64,000 nt of DNA from Sulfolobus islandicus Y.N.15.51 (GTDB taxonomy: Archaea > Thermoproteota > Thermoprotei_A > Sulfolobales > Sulfolobaceae): contig NC_012623.1 in assembly GCF_000022485.1 (NCBI RefSeq), forward strand, positions 2,072,501 to 2,136,500, written 5' to 3'. This document shows positions 56,056-63,976 of this stretch, piece by piece. Each line of letters opens with the position of its first letter. Within the stretch, counting starts at the first letter, position 1. Both the position numbers and the translations under genes were made by a program. The notes below the pieces were generated by a model, which was not told the DNA's origin, searched no databases, and saw only the letters and a program-made list of their open reading frames with translations.

Positions 56056-56348
56056 TTAAACCCTTTCTTCAATTGAATTCTTTATACTCTTATAAATTTC
56101 TTTATCTTTTATAAATTCGATATTATCCTACCAGAAATATTTTTCTAATATGATTTTGGGTCTACCGTTCAGGGCGGTGAGAAAGTCAGTGACCATCTCG
56201 TCTACCACCAAATAAAAGCTGAATTGATGATAGGGCGATAAGCTCTCTGGAGGAAATCTTAGCCCTTTTAAGACGTGAGGAAGCCGTAAAACCTATCAGT
56301 TAGTTTACGTTAACTTTTATATTTAAGCCCTTTTTTAAATAATATGTA

Positions 56349-57413
56349 ATGTTTACTATCGCTTTAAGGGTTTTATGGAACGGAGGAGTTGCCAGAATTG
56401 CAGTGGAACAGGCTAGGAACGCTAAGGCTAAGTTATTAGTATATAGAGAATCCTTTTACAATTACGATCTCAGTGGAATATACGTTGAGTTCTTGAGAAG
56501 GAAAGGAGAGAAAGGATTCCTCACACCTCTCTTTAGGAAGATAACGGAAATTTACGCTAAAAATAGGGGTGATGAAGCAACTGTGGATTTAGATCTTATA
56601 GTTAAGGCATCTAGAATTATTAAGGAACCCGCGTTGTTTCACGATCAATTTGCTGGGATTACTGGTTATTTACGTAAGGTATTTCATGGAGAAGATTACG
56701 CGATATATCTTCATGAGACTTCTTTAACTTTAAAGGGTATTAAATATCTAATACCTAAGGTAATGGAAAGAAAAGTATTAGAAGGTGCTAAAATCATACT
56801 TACAAATTCACAATGGAACAAAAGAGTTCTAGAGGATAAAGGTACGGGAGCTGAAGTGTTATATCCAGGTTGTTACACAATAGATGAGGTTGAAGAAGAT
56901 AAGGAAAATTTCGTTTTAGCGGTATCAATGTGGGATGAGGGGAGGAGACCAGAAATTTACGGTGAGATAGCTAAAAGAATAAAGGGAAGGTTAATAATGG
57001 CGGGATCCTGGGCAAGAAGGGATACTATGGAGGAGTTTAAAAGAAAATACCCAGAAGTTATAGTAACTGGTAGGATTAGTGAAGATAAACTGAGGGAACT
57101 TTATAAAAAAGCTTCCTTAACTATACGCTTTGGATTCGATGAAAGAGGACCTGGTATGGCTGTTTTGGAGTCCCTATGTAATGGTACGGCTGTAATAGTA
57201 AATGACGGAATAGGAGGAAAGGAGTTCGTAATTGAAGGGGAAAACGGTTATGTGGTAAAAGACTGGAAGGAGGCTGTAGACAGAATAAACGAGGTTTTAG
57301 AGAATCATAAGCTTAGAAGAAGTCTTTCAATTAACGCTTTAGAAACAGGTAAGAAATACTCTTGGAGAAACCACGCAATTAAGCTAACGGAAATTATGGA
57401 AAAGTTAGCTTAA
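56349..57413 (+). CDS. Glycosyltransferase, GT4/GT-B type
   Basis: A 354-residue GT-B enzyme. The N-terminus, RVLWNGGVARIAVEQARNA, gives the usual Gly-rich loop. KIILTNSQWNKRVLEDKG precedes the interdomain linker, and the donor domain shows ENFVLAVSMWDEGRRPEIYG, LIMAGSWARRD, VTGRISEDKLRELYKKA and the acidic motif FDERGPGMAVLESLCNG (E-x7-E type). There are no membrane helices. A TATA box (CTTTTATATTTAA) lies about 35 bases upstream. It is not obviously linked to the neighbouring CRISPR-type module. Confidence 0.85.
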   Translation: MFTIALRVLWNGGVARIAVEQARNAKAKLLVYRESFYNYDLSGIYVEFLRRKGEKGFLTPLFRKITEIYAKNRGDEATVDLDLIVKASRIIKEPALFHDQFAGITGYLRKVFHGEDYAIYLHETSLTLKGIKYLIPKVMERKVLEGAKIILTNSQWNKRVLEDKGTGAEVLYPGCYTIDEVEEDKENFVLAVSMWDEGRRPEIYGEIAKRIKGRLIMAGSWARRDTMEEFKRKYPEVIVTGRISEDKLRELYKKASLTIRFGFDERGPGMAVLESLCNGTAVIVNDGIGGKEFVIEGENGYVVKDWKEAVDRINEVLENHKLRRSLSINALETGKKYSWRNHAIKLTEIMEKLA

Positions 57414-57634
57414 CTCCACGGTCTCAAACTTTTCTCCAAAAATTAGCATAAACCAGAATTTTTATGTATTTTATTCATCTCGTTTTTTACGTGAAAAAAG
57501 AGATTCTCATACTGACGAGCAGTTTTAAGGTAATTTCAAATAAATGAACATTATTGGACATAAAAAGAGTGACATGAAAAACATTAAATTATGAAGTTCT
57601 TCGTATGATTGGCATTCTATATCAGTTGTTAATC

Positions 57635-57643
57635 CTTTTAAAC
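57635..57643 (+). promoter_or_regulatory. TATA box of the cas10-like operon
   Basis: CTTTTAAAC lies 24-32 bases before the ATG at 57667, the usual distance for a leaderless transcript. It would drive the three overlapping plus-strand genes. Confidence 0.5.
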
Positions 57644-57666
57644 ATTAAACCCAGTTATATATTTAC

Positions 57667-60168
57667 ATGGGAAGTATTAATCATGATGAGATACTTAGAA
57701 AATATCTTAAGGAATTTATTAATAATAATTATTTATCTTGTTATCTTCATGATCTCTTTAAAAGTATTATAGTGAGGGTGGACAAGAGAGAAGAGACTGT
57801 GATATTACAGCTAGTATTAGTGAGCAAACTAGTGAATTTGCTAAAAAATGTGCGTCTTAGAGACAGTCTTGAAAAACTACCCTCAATAATTTTAAATCCG
57901 ATCACCTTATCTCCGATATTTTATATAGATAGTGAGGGAAACCTTTTTGTTGTTAATTTTACAGAACAATTTGAGAAACAAGCCGAGGAATATGTGAAGT
58001 ACTTTCTAAACTATAAATACGGAAACAAAATATATGATAGGATTAAAGAGAAAATTATTAGATGTGCTAAAGAGAATATTAACAAATGTGAGAAGTTAAG
58101 TAGTGATGAATTCGTTGCATTAATAGACGCTAATAGGTTTATGGCTCAAAGGAGCTGGATCTCTGCAAACGATATAAGTATACATGCTCATCTGCGAGGT
58201 GCTTTATTAGCTTTACTGGATAATGTTGTATTAATTCGCTTGTATAATCCGTTTTATTCTGATTATAAGACCCTAAAGGATTTAGAGGGAGTTTATGCTA
58301 TAACTAAAATATTTTTATATTATTTAAATGATTGTTTATTAAGAAAATTAGCAAATGTAAGTCTTAATGATGCTATAGAAAGAATTGCTAATGATTTACC
58401 GAAGGATAAGTATAATACACCATTAATAGATTTTTATACACCGTTTATTTTTGATGTCGATGATAAGAGTATACTATTATTTTATGTTAAAGATAGGTTA
58501 AACGATATAAGAGAGTGTGCTAGGCTGTCGTTTGTAAATACTATTAATGAGGTTATTGGTAGTTTATCCCACTCTAAAGTAAAGGAGACAATAACTCTTA
58601 GAGTGGATTTGCTTAAGGAACGTGAAAAAATACTGAGTGATCCAGAAGCTTTGAATGATTTTCTCAATATCCCAAGTTCCATTTCATTAATTGAAATAGA
58701 GAATCTAGAAGTCGAATTTAATGGTCTGGATACAACTGATGAGCTATGCAGTGTATGTAAGTTAAGGAAAGGTATTAAGGAAGAGCTAATTCCAAATGTA
58801 GTTAGCAAAAAAGACGACGAAAAGTTATGCAACATGTGTCTTACAGTCAGACTTGCACCGCATGTCGTAGGAAGGACTTCAGCATCAAAAAGAGGTGATA
58901 TAGAAAACGTAGATATAAAAAATGAAGGTTGGTATAGCTTATTTAAAAAAGAAGATAGTAGTGTGGGAAGAAGTATAGATGAGTTGACTGAGGGGTACGG
59001 AGATGATGTGGTATTTCTAGGCATAAGATTAGATTTAGAAAATTGGAAGGATTTATCAATCTCTTTATTTAAAGCCTATAATGTTGATCTTAACACTTTA
59101 TACAGTTTAGTTGATAATTATCTAAGAGACCTCATTAAAAAATCTTTAGATTATTTTTCAAACTTTCAAAATAATACTAGAAAAGAGAACTTAATTACGA
59201 GTATAAATATCATATTGGAATGCTATAAACAATTAAAAACTAATTCTGAAATGTTAAAGAAATTAGAAGACTCCTTCATAGACTTACTCGCAGATGCGGT
59301 TAATAGCAACAAGATAGATATAAATAGACTTGCTGAAAAGATCTTAAATACGTGCGGAAATGTAAATGATGAAAAGAGCAAACTACATAATATTATAAAA
59401 AAATCGATTACTAATCTTACGAATGATCTTAATAATTTCTTGAATAAGATAAGGTCAAATAACAGCACTTTATTAAATGCTATTTATGTAAAGAATAATA
59501 TAATAAATCATGATTCGTTAGCAATTCCTAGATCATTAGACAGACAGTTCTCTATTAAACAAAGCTTTTCTATGATAATCGAATATATTATGGCTTCGTT
59601 ATACATCAAAAAAGTGGATCACATAACTTTAATAGTGCCTTCGATCACTACGCCACTCTTTTTAGCGGTAATTCGTAAGAGGGATTTTAAGAAGTTATTC
59701 GAAGAAGTCTTATATCCTGTTTTCAAGATGCTTTTAGAGAACTCTAAAGCTGGCATACCAAATGCTATTTTAACATACTTCATTAAGGCTAAAGCATATA
59801 CACCTATTCATATAATTAAGGAAGTTATAAATATAAAACCTAGACCTATAAAGGAATCCAGCGTATTATTAGTTCCAGTAATAGTTAATAGAAATAATTT
59901 ACCTATCACAGAGTTAATAGGAGTCAATATTGATAGTTTTAAGGAAATTGCAGATTTTGTAGAAAGGGAGGTTCAAGATAAAGAATCCTTAATAAGTCTC
60001 TTAAGATCTTCTGCTGAGGATTTACCTTATCCAGCTTTTGAAGGTTGTAGTAAGTTACCAGTGATTTGCAACGATATAATAAATAAGTGGAAAAGAGGAA
60101 AAGCATTTTCTATTCATTACGACGATGATACGAAATTAAAGGGATATGTAGCGAGGTTATTACAATGA
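57667..60168 (+). CDS. cas10: Cas10-like large subunit of a type III-like CRISPR effector, no GGDD
   Basis: An 833-residue protein with Cas10 architecture. An HD-type N-terminal domain is suggested by YLHDLFK (H28, D29) and DISIHAHLRGALLALL (about 169-184), the counterpart of the family's S-L-x-D-H motif. A zinc ribbon, C361-x2-C364 and C388-x2-C391, is followed by the first palm strand VVFLGIRLDLENW (about 448-460). The second palm, which normally carries G-G-D-D, reads YIKKVDHITLIVPS (about 646-659), so cyclic-oligoadenylate synthesis is not expected. The C-terminus is helical as in the D4 domain. It overlaps the Cas5-like gene by 4 bases (ATGA). Divergence from known Cas10 is large; the call rests on motif order and gene context. 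Confidence 0.75.
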   Translation: MGSINHDEILRKYLKEFINNNYLSCYLHDLFKSIIVRVDKREETVILQLVLVSKLVNLLKNVRLRDSLEKLPSIILNPITLSPIFYIDSEGNLFVVNFTEQFEKQAEEYVKYFLNYKYGNKIYDRIKEKIIRCAKENINKCEKLSSDEFVALIDANRFMAQRSWISANDISIHAHLRGALLALLDNVVLIRLYNPFYSDYKTLKDLEGVYAITKIFLYYLNDCLLRKLANVSLNDAIERIANDLPKDKYNTPLIDFYTPFIFDVDDKSILLFYVKDRLNDIRECARLSFVNTINEVIGSLSHSKVKETITLRVDLLKEREKILSDPEALNDFLNIPSSISLIEIENLEVEFNGLDTTDELCSVCKLRKGIKEELIPNVVSKKDDEKLCNMCLTVRLAPHVVGRTSASKRGDIENVDIKNEGWYSLFKKEDSSVGRSIDELTEGYGDDVVFLGIRLDLENWKDLSISLFKAYNVDLNTLYSLVDNYLRDLIKKSLDYFSNFQNNTRKENLITSINIILECYKQLKTNSEMLKKLEDSFIDLLADAVNSNKIDINRLAEKILNTCGNVNDEKSKLHNIIKKSITNLTNDLNNFLNKIRSNNSTLLNAIYVKNNIINHDSLAIPRSLDRQFSIKQSFSMIIEYIMASLYIKKVDHITLIVPSITTPLFLAVIRKRDFKKLFEEVLYPVFKMLLENSKAGIPNAILTYFIKAKAYTPIHIIKEVINIKPRPIKESSVLLVPVIVNRNNLPITELIGVNIDSFKEIADFVEREVQDKESLISLLRSSAEDLPYPAFEGCSKLPVICNDIINKWKRGKAFSIHYDDDTKLKGYVARLLQ

Positions 60169-60866
60169 AAGTGTTTAGAATAAAATTACGTGCTTATAAC
60201 GGTTTTAATAAGGAAATTTTACCATCTACGACGATTGCTGGAGGAATTACTTATGGTGCTTATCTTAATAAACATGAATTACATACTAACGTAGGTTTTA
60301 CCAATTTTTATAAAAGTAATGATAGCTATAAATTATATCTCTCCAGAATTAAATTAAATAGAATTGTAAATGAATCCGAGCCGTTTTATTCCTTTAAATA
60401 TGTAAACAAAGGAGAGTACTATTTAATTTATACTGGTTATGCGGTTGCAGATAAAGAAGATGATTTAATTGACCTCATTAACAAATATGGCACATATATT
60501 GGCAACTGGAACACTGTGTTTGTTTTAGATAGTATTTCTGAAGTTAATAATATTAATGATTTATGTGTTTATAATCTACCTATTACTGATCTTTCCGAGC
60601 TATTGCTGAAATATAAAGAAATAAAAGTAGAAGTTCATAAATATGTAAATTCTAATTATATTAATCTAACGCCTTGCAAGATATATTATGATCCCGTAGA
60701 AAGAAAGTTTAAAATAACTCGAGATCGTAATGTTTACCTCGCTACTTTCAAAGTTGGTGAAATGAATATAGGACATTATTACGATGAATCGGCATTAGAT
60801 AATTTAAGTATATTTGATAAGATTTATGTGAAAACGGGATTCGGAGTTGTAGGTCCATGTCTATAA
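60165..60866 (+). CDS. Cas5-like RAMP protein (Csm4/Cmr3/Csx10 type)
   Basis: A 233-residue protein. The N-terminal strand and helix (VFRIKLRAYNGFNKEILPST, TIAGGITYGAYL) match the P-S-x-T-x-x-G-A-I start of Cas5-type proteins. The C-terminus ends in a Gly-rich loop, YVKTGFGVVGPCL, as in RAMP folds. It would cap the crRNA 5' end next to Cas10. It overlaps its neighbours on both sides (4 and 10 bases). Confidence 0.65.
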   Translation: MKVFRIKLRAYNGFNKEILPSTTIAGGITYGAYLNKHELHTNVGFTNFYKSNDSYKLYLSRIKLNRIVNESEPFYSFKYVNKGEYYLIYTGYAVADKEDDLIDLINKYGTYIGNWNTVFVLDSISEVNNINDLCVYNLPITDLSELLLKYKEIKVEVHKYVNSNYINLTPCKIYYDPVERKFKITRDRNVYLATFKVGEMNIGHYYDESALDNLSIFDKIYVKTGFGVVGPCL

Positions 60867-61225
60867 AGTATATTATCAATTTTAATCCTAAACGCTTTAA
60901 AATGAGATCCTACGATATGCCTAACAAAATAGAAGAGGATAAGATCGTGAATTACCTTTGGTACCTTAAAACTTTATTAAGATGCTTATTAAAGCTAAAA
61001 AACCTACAAGAAAGATACGTTTTAGGAAGTGGTAAGAGTAGTATTCCTTATATATCTAGAATATCACTTAATATTAACCAGAATAAATTAATTGTGATAT
61101 GTCTTTTAGAGGATGATAGCACATGCGATTTGATATTCAAGGTTATTGAGGACGAATTTATAAGAAATAATAAATTAACTGACATGATAAGCGGGGATGA
61201 AATAATTAGGAAATGCGCTAAATAA
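60857..61225 (+). CDS. Small protein of the type III-like module, unknown
   Basis: A 122-residue protein, alpha plus beta (KIVNYLWYLKTLLRCLLKLK; NQNKLIVICLLEDDSTCDLI). It starts 10 bases inside the cas5-like gene, so it is translated with it. It could be a small subunit or an accessory factor; no family is recognised. Its 3' end overlaps the convergent RAMP gene by 8 bases. Confidence 0.5.
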   Translation: MSIKYIINFNPKRFKMRSYDMPNKIEEDKIVNYLWYLKTLLRCLLKLKNLQERYVLGSGKSSIPYISRISLNINQNKLIVICLLEDDSTCDLIFKVIEDEFIRNNKLTDMISGDEIIRKCAK

Positions 61226-61910
61226 CTTCATATTCAGCCCTAATTATGCCAAACCCTCTAGATTTAAATCTACCTAATCTCACCATACCATTATTTATCT
61301 GCTCTAAGGCCTTAATTATTACATCTTTACACTCATCATCTTCACAAAGTACATCAAACTCTATCTGATCTTTACTTACCTCAACGTCTAACCCCTTACT
61401 ATTTGTCTTAATATCATAACTGAACCTCAAATTACCTATCAAGTACGTATTAACGTTTTTATGGCCCATAACTATTCTCATCTTCGCTCTAGCATTTTCA
61501 CTACCAAAAACTCTACATACTATACAAGGACTTGAGAATTTATCAATAATACTTTCTAAAACACTAGCATACACTTTACTCTCACAATCCTTACTTTCCC
61601 TTAGCTTCTGAAGCTCAGCACAAACAAAAGACTGCCTCACAAATTTTACACCATTTTCACACTTTTTTAGTTCCTCTTCTATTTTTTCCCCATTTAAAAT
61701 AAGTATCTTTGCAGTTACCGTCTCACATACACTTTCAAAAAATGCGTAACATGCAGCAGTCCTCAAAATACCTTTAATTGATGTAGGAGGAATAAATTTA
61801 AACGAAGGATCAATACCAAAATAAAACACCACTTTTCTTTCTCTCGTCCTTAAACTGGAAGAAATATTATATGGTGTTAATGGAGTTAATTTAACGTGAA
61901 TCCTAATCAA
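61218..61910 (-). CDS. Cas7-like RAMP protein (Csm3/Cmr4/Cmr6 type)
   Basis: A 230-residue RAMP. The N-terminal strand is IRIHVKLTPLTPYNI, followed by KFIPPTSIKGILRTAACYAF (the P-x-S-x-K-G-x-L-R block). CIVCRVFGSENARAKMRI is the C-x2-C-x-L-F-G-S motif, and the Gly-rich loop near the end is RLGRFKSRGFGIIRA. The start codon is TTG (61910), overlapping the protease stop (TTGA). It is the last gene of the minus-strand operon. As a backbone subunit it would bind crRNA and, if a loop Asp is present, cut target RNA; the catalytic Asp cannot be assigned safely. Confidence 0.8.
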   Translation of the reverse strand: MIRIHVKLTPLTPYNISSSLRTRERKVVFYFGIDPSFKFIPPTSIKGILRTAACYAFFESVCETVTAKILILNGEKIEEELKKCENGVKFVRQSFVCAELQKLRESKDCESKVYASVLESIIDKFSSPCIVCRVFGSENARAKMRIVMGHKNVNTYLIGNLRFSYDIKTNSKGLDVEVSKDQIEFDVLCEDDECKDVIIKALEQINNGMVRLGRFKSRGFGIIRAEYEVI

Positions 61911-62224
61911 GGATCTTTCACTTGTAAATTCTTATAATCTAAAATTACTTGCAACCTTTCTAGCAATTTCTCACCAATTAGATTTTTATTTATAAAGGAA
62001 TTGGCAATACATATTGCATAACTTTCCTTTCCAAGAAATTTTATTTTTACCGTTTTCATCATAGTAACATACATATTACCATCTGAAAGCCTTACTGGCG
62101 GTCCTTCAAACTCTTCCCTTGGTAAAGACCTAAATATATCATAACTTACTAGACACTCGCCGTCAAACCCCGAATCTATTTTAAACTTAACAGTAACACC
62201 CTCAACCTCTAAATCAAGATTCAT
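61907..62224 (-). CDS. Retropepsin-like aspartic protease inside a CRISPR effector operon
   Basis: A 105-residue protein starting at ATG (62224), which overlaps the stop of the upstream RAMP by 4 bases (ATGA). The active-site motif is FKIDSGFDG (Asp17-Ser18-Gly19), and the second hydrophobic-hydrophobic-Gly motif is NLIGEKLLERL. LSDGNMYV in between is the flap strand. Length and order match clan AA retropepsin-like proteases that work as dimers. A protease between two Cas7-like genes is unexpected. It may cut a partner or target protein when the complex binds RNA. Loss of the nuclease role is also possible, so the function is open. Confidence 0.75.
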   Translation of the reverse strand: MNLDLEVEGVTVKFKIDSGFDGECLVSYDIFRSLPREEFEGPPVRLSDGNMYVTMMKTVKIKFLGKESYAICIANSFINKNLIGEKLLERLQVILDYKNLQVKDP

Positions 62225-63375
62225 GATAAAGACCACACACCCTTGATCTTTATTTCATACTTCTTATCCTTTACCTTATCCAATACCTCCTTCAATTCCT
62301 CCCCGTTTTTAGCCTCATATTCCTCACCCGTCTCAACTTTTACGATAAACGTCACCTCTCCCTCAGTAACAAGATTTAAAGAGTTTATAAACGTTTCAGG
62401 GAAGAGTTTACATATAATTTTCCTCTCACACGCTAAACCCTCTCTGGGCTCAGAGATATTTAACGCAAACTTTCCCTTAAATATCACAGAGTTAAATTCC
62501 ATCACCTCCCCCGGTATGTAAAGCCTAAAGGTACCGTAGCCAGAACTCCCCCTACCGCCGATCCAAACTTCGCCTTTCCTCGCCTTGTCCCTTAATACTT
62601 TCAACATCTCGATAACCCTTTCAGTTAAAGAATCCTCTAAAACGGCAAGAAAGCCGAGGAATTTAACACCGGCAGGGATAATTTCCTCAGTAAATAGTTT
62701 TCCCTTTTCTGCGGTTCCGGTAATTCTATTTATTGCAACATGAGTGATCCTCTCCAGAAGTACTGGGAACGGGTCTACAGCTACCAAGTCGGTAAACTTT
62801 ACAAATCCCCTAACCCCGGAAGTTCCCAAAACCTTACAAACCTCACATAAGTTCTTCCTCCCGGTTAACTTAATCCAAGCTTCCTTTAACTTACGCTTTT
62901 TCTCATCCTCAATTAACGCTAAGTTCTCACACCTATCCAGATCGGAAGTTACGTAACAAGCTTTATCTATTCCGTATCCGGTAATTTCCAAATACTGTTT
63001 AAAAACTTCCTCCAAGTTCTCTCCTACCTTATCTATTAACCCGCTGTATACGTATTTCTCTAATTCCTCCTTGAGATTTTCGAAAATTAACGTCCTCTCT
63101 TCATAGTTGAGGTTTTTTATGTTTTCTAAGACCTTTTGGTTACCACTCCCGCTGACATTCCCCCTCTTCTCTTTCCTTAAATACCTCTCGTATACAGAAC
63201 GGAGTAATCCCTTAAAGCTAGTTGCGGATATTGCTGGAATGTAATAGTTCTCATCGTTTATTTGAAGGGGGATTTTATAAGTTACTAAATCTGCAGAAGA
63301 GTAATCGAAGTAAACTCCCGTAGTCCCTACTCTAGTTATTGAGAGTGTTTCTAATACTACAGGTAATATTTTCAC
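62221..63375 (-). CDS. Large Cas7-like RAMP protein
   Basis: A 384-residue RAMP starting at GTG. The N-terminal RRM-like strand LPVVLETLSITRVGTTG leads to YYIPAISATSFKGLLRSVYE. A helical insertion (about 70-140) precedes CEVCKVLGTSGVRGFVKFTD and THVAINRITGTAEKG. The Gly-rich loop is VWIGGRGSSGYGTFRLYI. The C-terminal 80 residues are an added strand-rich part. It is longer than typical Csm3 and may fuse or duplicate domains. It overlaps the upstream small gene (GTGA) and the protease gene (ATGA). Confidence 0.8.
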   Translation of the reverse strand: MKILPVVLETLSITRVGTTGVYFDYSSADLVTYKIPLQINDENYYIPAISATSFKGLLRSVYERYLRKEKRGNVSGSGNQKVLENIKNLNYEERTLIFENLKEELEKYVYSGLIDKVGENLEEVFKQYLEITGYGIDKACYVTSDLDRCENLALIEDEKKRKLKEAWIKLTGRKNLCEVCKVLGTSGVRGFVKFTDLVAVDPFPVLLERITHVAINRITGTAEKGKLFTEEIIPAGVKFLGFLAVLEDSLTERVIEMLKVLRDKARKGEVWIGGRGSSGYGTFRLYIPGEVMEFNSVIFKGKFALNISEPREGLACERKIICKLFPETFINSLNLVTEGEVTFIVKVETGEEYEAKNGEELKEVLDKVKDKKYEIKIKGVWSLS

Positions 63376-63590
63376 GACCTCAACACCCTTATTAACTCCT
63401 CCTTAGCCTTATTAACATCTCTATAATAAAGTGCTTTTATTACTCGCTCGACATCCAATCTCTTAAACGATCTGAGCGTGAGGATTAAGTTATTTATGAT
63501 CTTTTGATCGTCAATCCCAGAAATTATATACTGTTGCATGACATTTATTAAAATCTTTGCCTTTTCCATTTCATCTTCCTTACTTACCAT
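63372..63590 (-). CDS. Small helical protein, candidate Cas11-like subunit
   Basis: A 72-residue, all-helical, charged protein (MVSKEDEMEKAKILINVMQQ; ALYYRDVNKAKEELIRVLRS) that begins the minus-strand operon. Size and helix content fit the small-subunit (Csm2/Cmr5/Cas11) role, but no sequence signature is decisive. The stop overlaps the RAMP start by GTGA. Confidence 0.5.
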   Translation of the reverse strand: MVSKEDEMEKAKILINVMQQYIISGIDDQKIINNLILTLRSFKRLDVERVIKALYYRDVNKAKEELIRVLRS

Positions 63591-63625
63591 AAAATATTTT
63601 TCCTTATTGTATCTAATAACTTTTG

Positions 63626-63847
63626 ATGTATGAAGAGTTATTGGAATACTATGAGGCGTTAAAGCTTTGTGAGGACTGTAAGGAGATAACTACCAAGTTG
63701 AGGAGGTATTTAGAGTTAATTGAAAAGGATATGGGAGTTGCTGAGAAAGTTAGAATTATTAACACTAGAGATGAAGTTAATGTGATAAGAGAAACGCTCT
63801 TCCAATTAATATTTTATTTATGGGGGAAAGAGCAGATGGATGACTAG
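63626..63847 (+). CDS. Small helical protein divergent from the RAMP operon
   Basis: 73 residues from the ATG at 63626 (an in-frame TTG at 63623 is also possible). It is entirely helical (YEELLEYYEALKLCEDCKEI, VIRETLFQLIFYLWGKEQMD) with C-x2-C. Only 35 bases separate it from the divergent start of the minus-strand operon, so it probably belongs to the module. The function is unknown. Confidence 0.45.
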   Translation: MYEELLEYYEALKLCEDCKEITTKLRRYLELIEKDMGVAEKVRIINTRDEVNVIRETLFQLIFYLWGKEQMDD

Positions 63848-63951
63848 ATGAAGTTTTAGACAAGAGATTATTTATCTCCTTATATAAAACATATTAGTCA
63901 GATCTATGTAATACTGCGTGTTACCAATTAGCGGAAAAGTTTAATAAGAAA

Positions 63952-63964
63952 TTTTAATATATAT
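63952..63964 (+). promoter_or_regulatory. TATA box before the last gene start
   Basis: TTTTAATATATAT lies about 20 bases before the ATG at 63977. Confidence 0.4.
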
Positions 63965-63976
63965 ATATACTTACAG

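Larger units (their letters stand above)
54615..56168. repeat. Four copies of a 17-bp motif around an ISH3-type transposase
   Basis: ACGGTAGACCCAAAATC occurs at 54615-54631 and 54766-54782 on the plus strand and at 55097-55113 and 56152-56168 on the minus strand. The last two belong to an exact 24-bp direct repeat (55091-55114 and 56146-56169). The copy at 55097 encodes the C-terminal NGRPKI of the transposase. The outer copies can serve as terminal inverted repeats of a 1.4- or 1.56-kb unit, and 54766-55113 of a 348-bp unit. Confidence 0.65.

Noticed and set aside
58981-59040. The string YGDD in the Cas10-like protein as the cyclase GGDD
   Set aside because: It precedes the first palm strand (about residue 444) and lies before the position where GGDD occurs in the second palm; the expected site reads KVDH.
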